A program made the position numbers and the translations under genes. A stretch of 64,000 bases of DNA, taken from the NCBI RefSeq assembly GCF_010093815.1, contig NW_022985556.1:285339-349338 (forward strand), read 5' to 3'. A model generated the notes under the pieces. It worked only from the letters and a program-made list of their open reading frames with translations, ran no database searches and was not told the DNA's origin. This DNA is from Pseudovirgaria hyperparasitica (Eukaryota; Ascomycota; Dothideomycetes; Acrospermales; Acrospermaceae). Below are positions 34,426 to 45,960 of the stretch, in pieces (the stretch's first letter is position 1; each line of letters begins with the position of its first letter).

Positions 34426-34841
34426 TTTGGCGATTGTCGGTTTTGTCGGATGGGTGGTGTAGAGCTGCTGTTGTAGACGAAGTCGTGGAGGTTTTCGAAA
34501 CGTGTGGTGGCAGCGAAAATCGCTAAGCGAAATGCACACGCAGGGTCTAGCCCAATGTAGACTAGCATGTCTTGGGCCCAGCCAGCTTCAATATCCTTGT
34601 AAACGCTCACCAGCCAGCCGCATTGACACATTCACGGGCCAAAATCACGAGTTCTTTTCGACTAATCTTAGTCCAAACACTATATTAATTCCCTCGCAGG
34701 GAGCGCCGAGTACTTCACTACTAGGTATATTATGTACATATATATGAAACTCTGGATGCGGGAGGGAGCACAACACAGCAGGAAACCCGGCGAGGAATAG
34801 AACAATTACAAAAAATATACATATGATATCAAACAACTATA
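34426..34841. promoter_or_regulatory. RPS7 upstream region and tyrosinase 3' flank
   Basis: 416 bp between two minus-strand genes. It should contain the RPS7 promoter (near 34430-34700) and the tyrosinase terminator. No frame is supported. Confidence 0.45.
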
Positions 34842-37170
34842 TCACGACATGCTCGTATACAAGTAGTCCCCATTCCCATTCACATATACATACTCATACA
34901 CGGGCTCCGAAGTACATGTGGAAGGGCTGCCAACCGGAGACCCGGTCGGAGCCTCGTACGACGACCCAGGGGACGAATCGGCAGGGGCGTCTTGCGAAGG
35001 CGAACTATAAGGAATGGGTTCTTCGCTCGAGTAACCGGCAGGTTTGTCCGCAGTGATCTCAGGGTGTGTTTGGATATCGCTATAGGTTGGGAAAGTGTTG
35101 GCGGTTGCGACGGAGTCAACCTTCTTCGAGATAACACCGATGGTGAGGCTAGGAATCTCGTCGGCTGTGAGAACATCGCCGGTGGAGATGAGAACCCTCC
35201 AATCAAGGTTCTGCTTCAGATATGCCTTGACAGAGTTCTCCTCTAGGGACTCCAGTAGACCTGCGTCATGATGGAGTTGAAGTGCGGGAAGAAGCTGAAT
35301 TGCCGCGCTTCCGATCGAGGATTGGTTCATCTTCGCAGTTGACGACAGCACACCGTGCATGCCAACGTAGTTTGGAGAGGACATGAAAGTACTGGCATCG
35401 TTGGAATCGAACAGACCAATATCAGTATGGGAGGTCAGGTTCTTTCCTGATATGGTAGAGTTGGAGGACTTGCCGCCGTTGAGGAAAAAGTATATGGCAT
35501 ATGATCCGTCAATTGCGAATTTGTCATAGTTCAAAGTTGCAATGTACTCTCGCTGGCCAACCGAGGGAGCATAGCCTTCCCATGCCTCGTTGGTGCGCTC
35601 AGAGAGCTGGCGGAAAGAACGTTTCCAGTCGAACAGGTTGAATGAATTAGACTTTGGCTTGGCGGTATCTTTATTCTGAGTAGGTGGCGTCTGAGTTGGA
35701 CCGTAAAGATTGTTCACAGCAGCCTTTGCGCTGTCCGAGGTAGACCCAGGCCCGGTTTCAGGATAGTAGTAGCCAAAGGTCGTCGTGTAGCGTGCGGTGT
35801 TTGGTGTCCACATGGTCCCATCTGTCTTCTGTGTAAAGGGGACCAGCGCTGTATCCCCATTAGTTACCGAGTCTTTCATCAAGACAGCGTTATCGCGAGT
35901 AGTTCTGCTTTCAACCACATAACTGTTAGGGTTGATTGTCTGCCAAATTGCTCCCAGTCGATCCATGTTACTAGTTATTGTCAGTATCTGTCGTGTAACT
36001 CTAGATTCTTTTTCAGACCCACCAGTGATGCAGCCAGAAGATGGGGTCAAATGCAGAATAGTCCAAAAACCACATGTGGCCGTTGTTGCCATTACTTCCA
36101 GACCCAATGATCATATGCGCAGAGTCGTGTACACTTTCCAAGCTGTCGTGGCTCTCTTTATTGCCGGTGTTACCGCCAGTAGCCTCAGTGCTGAACAGAC
36201 GATACTCCTTTTGTGAAGTCATCAGATCATAGATTCTCTTCTTGAGCTTCGGTTGCTCAGTGTTGAGATCGCTCTTGAGCTTCGAAATATTGCTTTGCGC
36301 ATCTTTGCCGCCTGTCGTGGGCTCTCGGTATGTGCGTTGCCAATCTTGCCACTAGATGCTATTTAGTTTTTAAACCTGACAGATGGCGAGCGATTCAGAC
36401 CTTCTGAGCACCCAGTTCAGAGGTGGAGTTGAAGCGGTAGTAAGCCAACGGGTTGGGAACGGATCGTCTGCCAGTCGGAGTGTCCATGGTAACGGTTTCA
36501 TCGGTGATGATCGAAGGCAGAGTCTCTCCTCCGGAATCTCTGCGCGCAGTGTCCCAGTACGGTAGACGGAAGCAATTTCGAGCTCGCTCCCACCTGCTGC
36601 GTTGGTCTGCTGGAAATTGCTGAATTACAAACGGAATTCTGTCGTCGATGGCTTTCTATAGGACATGATAAGTTTATGTAAAGACGTTTGATCGGACCAC
36701 TAGTCGCACCTCATACGCGGCCAGATATGGTCTATGCCAAGGCAAGAACATGTTTGAGATGTGGAAGCAATAGCCGGCGCCGCTGCCATCGCTTCTCGAC
36801 TTTCGAGCGACGTCATTCCAGGGAGTGAAGGGGCGCCCGTGGACAGCTATCAAATGGTAAGAGTGGTCATTCCGAGGAGCTGAGGAGATGGCCACTGACC
36901 TGATAATTGATAATAGGAGAACTTATCCTTTTGATCCATGGCCTCGAAGTTCTGCATAGCTAACAAGAACAGGTTCCATTGGTCGGGGTTGTTCTTTTGA
37001 AGGTCACGCACTTCAAGACGTGAGCATGCATTGCCAGATGGACCTGTAATGGCAGTGTATGCTCGCTTGACGAGAGGATCAGACGACTCGGCTGGACTGG
37101 CAGAGACACCATCGGTAAAAGAAGAAGCAGCCAGGAGCCAAGTGAGGCTCGTGGTGAGATCGAAGCGCAT
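34842..37170 (-). CDS. Secreted tyrosinase (type-3 copper oxidase)
   Basis: Five exons, 37170-36900, 36846-36710, 36655-36401, 36351-36023 and 35970-34842 (introns 49-54 bp), give 706 aa. A signal peptide is apparent (MRFDLTTSLTWLLAASS, cleavage near 24-26). CuA ligands are His93 (VHGRPF), His119 within YCFHISN, where Cys117-x-His119 can form the thioether bond, and His128 in LPWHRPYL. CuB ligands are His296 and His300 (VHDSAHMI) and the His pair of FWLHHCNMDR at about 329-330, completed across intron 4. Tyrosinases oxidise monophenols and diphenols to quinones, leading to melanin-type pigments. After the catalytic domain is an ~340-residue C-terminal region that usually shields the active site until proteolysis. 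Here it ends in a Ser/Pro-rich stretch and a Tyr-rich tail. No melanin genes lie nearby. Confidence 0.93.
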
Positions 37171-37479
37171 CTTGCACGGAAACGCTCAAGAAAGAATGTG
37201 AGGAAACGATGTAGCTGATCGCAATTGTTCGTCTGCGGGCCCGGTCGAAGCAGATACTGGGAAATTGGGTATGGGTATTTGTTGCCAAATCAGACCGGAA
37301 AATACATGTAGCAGACCTTGACCAATGAGTGGATACGTTGAAATGGCAACAAGGAGCAGTAATGAACGAGTTGACAGGAGAAAAGTCCCCGAGGCAGATT
37401 GATGTACACGGGGGGAAGAAGAAGAAGGAGAAGAAGTGGAAGCAAGAATGGCAACAGAGGAGAGAGAGAGTGCGAGAAA

Positions 37480-37502
37480 GAGAGAGAGAGAGAGAGAGAG
37501 AT
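37480..37502. repeat. (GA)n dinucleotide repeat
   Basis: About eleven consecutive AG units within a wider purine-rich tract from 37400, upstream of the tyrosinase gene. Confidence 0.9.
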
Positions 37503-38854
37503 GCAAAGTCGCCCGGGCCTTGAAGATGTTGAAGAGCAAGCAGGACAGAATGGGGATGCGAGCGATCTCAGGAATATGTATCTAGTTAGCCAGAACCTTC
37601 AAACTAAACGTTGGCAGCCACTGGCAGGGGCATGCCCAAAAGCGGAAGATGCATGGCGGGGATCTAGACTGGCGTTTCGCTCGTCTCACCAACCAGAAGC
37701 TGCAGCGGCAGCCGAAAGCCACATGCTGGGGGAGCGATAGGCCGGACAAGTGATGACAGGAAAAAGTATAGTCGCCGTAGCTGACAGGAGCTGGCTGGCC
37801 ACACACGAGAGAGACTGCCGGTTGGGATGCAACAGATGTGTGTGTGTGGATCATGTCTTGAAACACCTCGTTCGTGTCAAGTGTATTGACAATGATCATC
37901 CGAGGGTTCAGGACCGCGACATGCCGTGCTACAGTGACATGCCCGTAGCTTGTGACCCATGGATTCGTGAACCGCAATCCTCTCAGACTGTATGCGGAAC
38001 GAATGTCATTGTCCGAATAGCCCGTCATGTCAGGATATGTGTTGTGGGGTCGCCGAGGCGGTGTACAGTCTATGGATGGATGCTACATGCATTATAACAT
38101 TATAACTACAGTACACACTGTATTAATATGTTGATAGTACCACTACCAGAGCGGAGGGCCGGTACGCAAAATGGGTTATATATGGGCCATTGGCATGCAA
38201 CGGGCCGCTTGAGCCTCGGTCGTTTTCTAGAACACTACCAATCAAATGAAATCAAATGCTGGGCGGCCCCTATTACTACCTCAACCCTCGACTGCTACTT
38301 GAACGTTATTAGTAGTAATTAGTGATAATAATAGTGAAACCAGCTCCCATGAACAACATCAAGTCATTAACAGGAAGAACATGCCTCTGTATGTAGATCC
38401 TCACCAACTCCAACCCCAAGGGCTACAACTGTTTGTTTATCATGTTTCAAACCCCAAACGATGATACGATGCATCTAAGCAGAACGAATCAACAGTGGAT
38501 CTAATGTTGTTTCCTGCCAGGACAGACCCCAGTAATCTTGCATACAAGCAACAGCAGCATTCGCCATTCGGACGTCCGCTCGCTCATTGCGTGTCCGGCG
38601 GAAGTACAGCCAATAGAGGCGGCCAAAGCGCAGCTCAGCAAGCCCGTCCGTGGTTAGACTTCAAAAAGTCAGTCCGGACTTTTCAGCCCTTCATTCAAAC
38701 TTTCAGCTACTTCTAATTGGATTCCCGAGGGGGCTTTCATGCGACACCCACTCTGTCGCATTACTGTCAACATCTCCGGTGCAAGGCATTTATACTTCGC
38801 TAGGCCCAAACCTTTTCCCCCTTTGCCCGTATCCTTCAATTCAATCTCCATGAT

Positions 38855-38873
38855 CTGTCTGTCTGTCTGTCTC
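38855..38873. repeat. (CTGT)n tetranucleotide repeat
   Basis: Four to five CTGT units. It is the complement class of the CAGA array near 11 kb. Confidence 0.9.
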
Positions 38874-41346
38874 TTCTTCATCGTCCAGCAACGCACAACG
38901 CTGCCTGATAGAAGATGCGGTACATTATGATGCCAGTGTACACGCGGCCTGCACGTCTTCGCGAATAATTAGTCCAGCTCCTTTACGAGCGTTTGTGGGC
39001 TAGCGAACATTCGACGTTTGTCATCACATGACTATTGACTGTAGCGTGCTGCCTACTCCATGGCGTTACAAGGAACCTGCAAACGTATTAGACACTCGCA
39101 CTCCTCCTTTCCTGCCCTCGCTCGCAATCTGCTTTCGTTGGAGCGAGCACAAGACTCGTATCGATTTATGCAGACACGCGTGGTGGGACATGGCAGTCCT
39201 ATCACCAGAGCAATCATCAAGAAGCGACATCTTCTACACGCCCGCACTGCCACGCCTCTCACGGTGTTACCATGATGACGAGCTGCTTTCTGCAGTTTTC
39301 CAGAAGATTGTCTGGGCTTATTGCTGACTGGGGGCGACGTGAGGATGCGACATTGAACAGCCCTGGTCGTGCGAGCGCTTCCTGGTCCAGACACGTGCCC
39401 TGTACTATTCTTGTACGAATGCAACACCATGTTTCAGGCACGCAAGACCGGCTGTCTCGTTTGACCCGTGTCGGGTATAGCGCTCCATCAACCCAAATGC
39501 CCTCATAGTGAGACGAGAGAAAAGTCTCTCGCGTTTCTCACGTAACCATGTACGAGTCGTAGCCACTGGAATTGGTAGATGCGTGTCAGAGTTTGGTGAG
39601 CATGATTGTAGAGCTCTCACATCCTTCGCCTGTCTTCCCTCCTCCCAGATACACATTAGTTGCAACGAAGTCTTCCTGTATAGCCTCACCCTGACACCTC
39701 TCCATTCTCAAAAAATACGGCTCGTCAATGCAGACGACCGAAATCGTCCGGGGTGAATTGAGATTTCTGACCTCTACAGCGTCTGGCCGTCTGGATGTGA
39801 AATAATATGGCCGGTTCCTGGGGGCCAAGCAAAGGCATTACAAAGTATCTCCGATACAAGTTGATAGCCCAGAAACACGAAGACAAGGCATTCAATTCTC
39901 GCTGCCACTCCGACTCAGAAGAAATCCAGTATATGACGCGCGATGATTGAAGGTGGGAGCGAATTACGAAAGTGTGTGTCCGGGAGTAGGAAGGAAGGCC
40001 CAATGACTGCTAAAAACTTCGGTGCTACCGTCTGGTCAGTCTGCTTTATATTGTAATTAGTTACAGTGTGAGCATCGATCGTGGACGTCTGAGATGTCAT
40101 CGGGATGATCGTGCCAAGATGACGAGTCTGCGCAGTCGGAATCGGATGGGAGGGTATATCAGCATCATGTAAATAGGGTAATAGGGATAAACCGACGAAG
40201 CACTATTCCGAGCAAGACCAGGGGGCGGATTGCACGCCGTTCTTCACGGACGGGAGCCACAATTCATTTCCGCCACGTATCGCGGCGTGTGGCGCAGTGA
40301 ATGGGAATATTTTTGGGATTATGATCGCATCCATCCATCCATACGAGCACGAGCATCTCCCATCATCCTTTTGCGGCTGTGTGAGCTTGTACTCACAAAA
40401 CGTGAGCAATCGAGTCGTTTTGACTGGCAGCGAAGACAAGGCGAAAGGCGCGACTCTGGACTGCGAATGGTGTCGAGAACACAACTGGCGAACAACTGCA
40501 CAACTCCATCGAGACGCAGTGGATGATGCAGAAGATCTAAATCTACGATTCACGACGATGTGCGATGTGCGATGTGCCAGCTCAGTACATAATGTTGATC
40601 TGTTCAGTGACCTCTGTGGGGCAGGATGAGGCTCAAACATAGCGTGTGCACGGGTTGAGGATCTTTTCATAAACCCCCCCCGATCGCAGCCCCTTTCTGA
40701 TAAGCCGAAACACACAAGGGAGAGAGATTCACGTCATGCTGGCTACTGTACTCTGGGATCGAACAGAGCTCACGAACCATGTCAAAGACTCCAGACTTCT
40801 CACATCAACGCAGATTATCTACAGCCATCACTGACGAAGTGAACAACATAGCAATCGTCCCCGATGACGTTTTGGTGAGAGTTTAAAAAAAAGATCGACT
40901 ATGAAACAGATTAAGATAGACGGCAGAGGAAGAAGAAGAGATATGCCATTTTCTCCGGTGGACAGCACAGTGCAGCTTGGGGTATCGGCGGCCGCGCTTG
41001 GATCTCTCACAAAGGGGGGGGGGCATCTTTTTGATGGCGAAGCAAATCGATAAGGATAGAGATGGAATACCCCTGACTATCAGAACTTGGCAGGGTAGCA
41101 ATCGCAACGGATCCTCGCGCCATGATAGAGAGAGAGTGTGTGTGAGGAAATCTGCCGAAATGTCGCGCGCGCACATACACACAAGCGCACACAGACGCAC
41201 ACGGTCGAGGCGTCCAGTCACGTCAATTAGTTACGAGACACATGAGAGAGAGTAGGACGAGTATCGAGTTCTGACAGCAGACTGGACAGACAGATGTAAT
41301 TACATCACCTGTGTTCGCATGACGCGAGCGCAAGTGAGGGAGGGAG

Positions 41347-41374
41347 AAGTAGTAGTAGTACATGCTACTACTAC
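41347..41374. repeat. Perfect inverted repeat, 11-bp arms
   Basis: AGTAGTAGTAG and CTACTACTACT are perfect reverse complements separated by TACATG. The sequence can form a DNA or RNA hairpin. It is also a (AGT)n/(ACT)n microsatellite pair, so it may have no function. Confidence 0.9.
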
Positions 41375-41598
41375 TGTAGGCGCACGCCCTGAGTGGAGGC
41401 GGCCGCTGTTTTGGCGGCAGGCTGGTGGCACCACTGCGCGGATTGGCGTCGGGCTAGTCAGGGGTAAGGAGAGTGTACCTGCGTTAGGGCGAGGGTGCTG
41501 GTTGGCTGGAGGAATTGTAGGGGCCTCGAGTAGAGCGAGAGCCAGTTGGAAGATAGGATGTACAGATTGGCAACAGGACGAAAGGAGATTATGATTGC

Positions 41599-41643
41599 TG
41601 ATGTGTTGATGTGTTGATGTGTTGATGTGTTGATGTGTTGATG
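41599..41643. repeat. (TGATGTGT)5 octanucleotide tandem repeat
   Basis: Five near-perfect 8-bp units. Confidence 0.92.
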
Positions 41644-41668
41644 CAGGGACTGGACTGGCTGTTCTGGC

Positions 41669-41700
41669 TGGCTGTGCTGGCTGTGCTGGCTGTGCTGGGC
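41669..41700. repeat. (GGCTGTGCT)3 nonanucleotide tandem repeat
   Basis: Three units of a 9-bp repeat directly after the octanucleotide array, upstream of the GPI-anchored protein gene. Confidence 0.85.
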
Positions 41701-42151
41701 TGCCCAGTGTTGCTGCTGAGAGAGAAGTTTAGGGAGAGGAGACCCCACACTTGGCCTGCAATGGGCAGTCAACTGGTGAATCAGCGCCCCCCTTCCCTCC
41801 CCTCCCCCCCTTGCTTTGCGCATTGCCCGCCCATCCTCGTCCTCATCGTCGTCGTCTCTCCAGTCTGCCGTGACATACTTGGGTGCAGACACATGACTGG
41901 CCACTCTCCCTATCGGCCCGTGCGCCCTCTCAATCTCCCACTTCTTATATATCCATTCTTCCAACGCCTCACTTCCCCCATCTCTTCTTCACCAGCTTCC
42001 AACCTTACCACTCAACACCACTTCTTCACCCTGCCAATCTCTTGACTTCGGTCGTCCGTTCTTTGAACCAGCCAACTCACTCTCATTATTCCACGCTTCT
42101 CTTTTTTAACATCTTAACCAAATACCCTTTCTACCGCCCTCAACAGCCAAA

Positions 42152-42710
42152 ATGCGTGCCTTTGCTGCTTTCTCCCTCCTCGCTGGCCTCGTCGCCGCCC
42201 ACTACGGCCAAGACGGCTACGGCTCTGACGAGCACGAGTCCGCCGCTCCCTCCACCGTCGTGCTCACCTCGACTGAGTTCAAGACCATGACTCACTGCGC
42301 TGGCGGCTGCGAGAAGCCCACCAACGTCCCGGCTCCCCTGCCAACCCCGGTTGTCCCCTCGCCCGTCCTCCCAGAGACCTGCGTGCCATCCACCATCACC
42401 GTCACCGTCACTGTTCCCCCATCGCCCACCGGCGCTGTCCCGACCGGTGTCCCGTCTGCTCCTCCAAGCTACCCATCCGCTGGCGTTCCTTACTCCTCCG
42501 GTACCATCCCCAAGCCTTCCGTTGGCAAGCCATCTGGGTAAGTTGTCTCTGAAGATCACTTGACGAAGATCCAAACTCACACACATGCACAGCTACTACC
42601 CACCAACCACCCCTACTCCCTCTCCCCCAGCCTTCACTGGCGCTGCTAGCCACGCCAACGCCGGTCTCTTCGTTGCCGGTGCTGGTGCCTTTGCCGCTTT
42701 CTTCTTGTAA
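42152..42710 (+). CDS. Small secreted, probably GPI-anchored cell-wall protein
   Basis: Two exons, 42152-42537 and 42593-42710, with a 55-bp intron (GTAAGT...GCACAG), give 167 aa. The N-terminus is a clear signal peptide (MRAFAAFSLLAGLVAA). The mature region is rich in Pro, Ser, Thr and Val, with a short conserved-looking part (STVVLTSTEFKTMTHCAGGC, about residues 33-52) and a TITVTVTVPPSP motif. This fits an O-glycosylated wall protein. The second exon supplies a C-terminal hydrophobic stretch (LFVAGAGAFAAFFL) after small residues (GAASHANAG), as expected for a GPI-anchor signal. Three cysteines remain in the mature part. The start codon lies in a good context (CCAAAATG). It could equally be called a candidate effector or surface protein; function is unknown. 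Confidence 0.85.
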
Positions 42711-43542
42711 ACGGAAGCAGTCATCCCGTTCCAATGACGATCTCTCGCACCCTGGGAGACTATGGCTCTTGATGAATCTGTTCAATCCGGGAAAGGGGGC
42801 ATTTTTAGCGATGTTGGTGGCATTGGGAAAGACGTCGGACTGCAAACGATCTGCTGGAGGGTCTTAATTGCTGCTTGTGCATCACTTGCATTTTTTCTGC
42901 CGTCGTCGTATACGTACGCGATTCGTGCACTTTTGCATTGTAATTATTTGAATGGAATCTTGGTGGTAAAACAAACGGTAGGATGGGGGAGATTGTACTC
43001 GATCGAACGGCCAAATACATTGAGTTATCCCGTGTCAAGCCGATACTTGTGTGCACTTTCATCACCTTTGCGACATCTATTCTCAAGCTCTTTTTCGCAG
43101 TGACGTAGTCTCTGCCAGCACATGCGCGGATTCCTGGGGGAAAAACGCCTCTTCCACGACCTGACATTCTCCCCACGAAACAAACAGCCAAACAAAAATT
43201 GCACGCGGCACACCCTGAAACACGAACGGGCCCCCCCCTGACAAGCTTACAAGGGCCGTTTTGTTTCTTGGAGCCAAAAAGAAATATGCCGCATTATTAT
43301 TGTTATTATTAACATCATTCCCTCTTCCCTAATTACCTACTGTACATGTACATACCCATCCATGCTCATCGCAATCTCCCGCACGAGTCATTCCATTGGC
43401 CGCCCGGAAATGGGCCCCCCAATTACTAAACTCCGTTCGGCCTTGCAACAAACACGAATAGGAACGGGAATGGAGGACAGTGAAGAGAGGACAGGCAGGG
43501 TATATACTTGACGGGTACTTGTTTCGTGCGGTGAGAGGATTG

Positions 43543-43640
43543 GGATGGGATTGGATGGGATGGACTGGATTGGGTGCGCGTGATGTTTATTTTTCTGTTT
43601 TTGCTGATTAGGAGGGAGGGATGGGATGGGATGGGATGCA
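43543..43640. repeat. degenerate (GGGAT)n repeats
   Basis: Two clusters of GGGAT/GGATT units, at 43543-43580 and 43616-43640, separated by a T-rich stretch. Confidence 0.75.
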
Positions 43641-44746
43641 GTGCTTGACTTGGTCGATGCCTTATCTAGGTCGCGTTGTTGATGGATGTGTGTGTTGTAT
43701 GTATGTGCTGTATGTGATAGTTGCCTGATATGCTGGCTGATTCATTATGCGAGGCGCGTGGTTTCGTTTGTATTCTATGCCATGCGTGCGTGATGCATGT
43801 GGGAGATGAGAGATCTATTGCCTGGCGCCTGAGGCCGGGACTTGGATGCCTGAGACATACATACATGGTGTGGTGTGGTGTGCTTGGCGTTCTGCATGAC
43901 TGTCTTGCTGAGTAAGTTCTCGTTCATTCTCGCTACTAGGCACCTAACTACTCGTGGATTTAAGTGTGATGTCTCTGCGCGTGTTGTTGTGCGATGCTGG
44001 CTGGCTGGCTATCTGGATGGTATCTGTGTGTGGGAGTGGTGGGATTGGTGGGTGGGATGGTATATGGTATGGAATGGTGGTGGTGTTGATGTTGTTGATG
44101 TTGATGTCGATGTTGATCTTGTCGCTGTGGCGTAATTACCGTGGCGTGCTGTGCCGCATGATTGCTATGCTATGCTGCTATGTTATGCTGCCCTGCCCGT
44201 CCGCTCACCGTACCACATTCGTCATTCTCGCTCCCATGGAGAAGATGAATAAGCTTGGATTCTTCGTCATGGAGGCGTGGCGTGGGCGGCGTGGTGTGGC
44301 GAGGGAAGCTTATGTTGACGACGAGAGAGAGTCAAGGAGAGGGGTGGTTTTGGTTGTGGTTAGGAGGTAGATGTTAATATCAGACGGATCAGGACCTGTC
44401 ATGTTATGGTGGAGATCTTGGATGTAGCTTCAGCCAGCCCTATGTGATGCCTGTATCAAAGTATACTAGCTGCTTTTGTTGATAGTAGCTTGGTAATACA
44501 GTGGCTAATAGACTCTCCAAGTTCGCAACAGAAACATCTATCCCGCAGAGTATTACATATCGTGCAAGCCAACCTCGGTCTGTCATGCCGTTCCCACATA
44601 CCAGGTCGACGGACGGAGTCCCATTGAGGCACGCTGTCCGAATGACTTGATTGGGTAGTGCACTAACTGTCCACGTCGAACCGAGGTTCACGATAGACAC
44701 TTATTAATCTTCAAGGCGTTCCACGAAAACAACTTTTCTGTTCAGG

Positions 44747-44754
44747 TATAAATA
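44747..44754 (+). promoter_or_regulatory. TATA-box-like element of the thioesterase gene
   Basis: TATAAATA lies 127 bp before the ATG at 44881, followed by a C/T/A-rich leader that is G-poor. Position and sequence fit a TATA box, but function is inferred. Confidence 0.5.
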
Positions 44755-44880
44755 CCGTATACCGCCACAAGCAGTCCTACCTTTGAAGCCATGATATAAG
44801 TCCCATCTACCCACACCCCTACATACCTCCCCACCTCGCCATCCCCTACAACTCCCTACTCCATCCCTTTCACCACCACC

Positions 44881-45960
44881 ATGGCCACCACCATCGCCCA
44901 ACAACTCGCCATAACCCCCCTCTCCACCCCAGACACCTTCCAATCCACCCACCTCCCCCAAACCATGGGCAACACCGCCCCCATCGCCTACGGCGGCTGC
45001 GCCCTCGGCCTCGCCGTCAACGCCGCCACCCACACCGTCCCCAACTCCCACTCCCTCTACTCCCTAACAGGCCACTACCTAGGCCCCACCCTCCCCGACC
45101 GCCCCCTCACAATAACCATCACCCGCCCGCGCTCCACCCGCTCCTTCTCAACCCGCTCCGTCACCCTCAGCCAGCTCCAACCCAACGGCACTAATCGCAC
45201 CTGCCTGGTCCTCCTCGCAGACTTCCACGCGCCCGAGCAGCACAGTCGTGTCATGTTCGAGTATAGCGAGGGGCCGAGCATGCGCTGGCCGGCCGTGGAA
45301 GCCTGCGTGGGGAGTAGGATGGCGTTTGAGCAGTGTGGTTTTGCGGAGGGAGTGTATGCGCGCTATGGGGTGCTGTTTGCGCTGGGCGAGCGGTTTTTTG
45401 ATACCCGGCATCCGGTTGGGAGTGCGTTGGTGCGGAATGGGTATGGGGTTGCGGGGCGGACGGGAGGGGGGTTGGTGTCGCTGGGTACAGCTACGGCTTC
45501 AGCTTCAGCTACGGCAACAGCTTCAGCAACGGAGACGACGGAGACGGAGACAGAGCGGAAGCAGACGACAGACAGCACGGAACTAATAACAACGCAGCGA
45601 AGCGCGCAATGGGCGCGCGTCCGGCCGGCGCACGCAGGCGAGCTGACGGACGCGGGGACGCAGATGGGCGCGCTAGCCTTCTACATGGACGGGTGCCTGT
45701 CATTTTTGCCGCTGAGCCATGCCGGGTTGGGGCTGGAGGCGGCGGCGGCGTGTTCGAGTTTGGACTTTGCGATGAGGGTGTTTGTGCGGGAGTTTGATTT
45801 TGGGCGGTGGTATTTGAAGGAGATGGGGACGGTGCGCGGGGGTGGGGGGAGGACGTTTAGTGAGGGGAGGTTGTTTGATGGGGAGGGGGTGTTGGTGGCG
45901 CATATGAGTCAGCAGTGTATTATGAGGGGGTGGGGGGAGGGGGAGATGGAGAGGTTGTAG
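44881..45960 (+). CDS. TesB-like acyl-CoA thioesterase family protein
   Basis: Single exon of 359 aa with a strong start context (CACCACCATGG). The first half is a hotdog domain of the acyl-CoA thioesterase-like type (PF13622): IAYGGCALGLAVNAA, then SLYSLTGHYLGPTLPDRPL, RSFSTRSVTLSQ and LVLLADFH. The second half carries the partner hotdog (MGALAFYMDGCLSFLPLSHA, then SLDFAMRVFVREFDFGRWYL and GRLFDGEGVLVAHMSQQ). Such double-hotdog enzymes hydrolyse acyl-CoA to free acid and CoA, often in peroxisomes. The C-terminus here is not a clear peroxisomal signal. A low-complexity Ala/Ser/Thr/Glu insert (about residues 202-232) lies between the halves. Codon use flips sharply from C-ending to G-ending at about 45240. 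A class III CoA-transferase gene is the next gene to the right, so an acyl-CoA pathway link is possible but speculative. Confidence 0.85.
   Translation: MATTIAQQLAITPLSTPDTFQSTHLPQTMGNTAPIAYGGCALGLAVNAATHTVPNSHSLYSLTGHYLGPTLPDRPLTITITRPRSTRSFSTRSVTLSQLQPNGTNRTCLVLLADFHAPEQHSRVMFEYSEGPSMRWPAVEACVGSRMAFEQCGFAEGVYARYGVLFALGERFFDTRHPVGSALVRNGYGVAGRTGGGLVSLGTATASASATATASATETTETETERKQTTDSTELITTQRSAQWARVRPAHAGELTDAGTQMGALAFYMDGCLSFLPLSHAGLGLEAAAACSSLDFAMRVFVREFDFGRWYLKEMGTVRGGGGRTFSEGRLFDGEGVLVAHMSQQCIMRGWGEGEMERL

Larger units (their letters stand above)
37171..42151. other. 5-kb divergent spacer with simple repeats
   Basis: Separates the divergent tyrosinase and GPI-protein genes. Frames of 90-170 codons (37582-38028, 40203-40715, 41458-41964) overlap on opposite strands and have no family features. 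It contains GA, CTGT, TGATGTGT and GGCTGTGCT repeats and one perfect hairpin, listed separately. The right end (41940-42151) is CT-rich with a TATATATC element at about 41946, about 200 bp before the next start codon, and should be the promoter and 5' UTR of that gene. Confidence 0.55.
42711..44880. other. 2.2-kb spacer with GGGAT- and GATGTT-type repeats
   Basis: No supported gene. The frame at 43954-44370 is a translation of TG/GGT-rich low complexity. It contains degenerate GGGAT repeats (43543-43640) and GATGTT repeats (44087-44117). The right end is the promoter of the thioesterase gene. Confidence 0.55.

Noticed and set aside
40203-40715. 170-aa minus-strand frame
   Set aside because: Overlaps plus-strand frames of similar length and has no domain, no repeat of hydrophobic pattern and no splice context. 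It looks like chance in GC-rich DNA.
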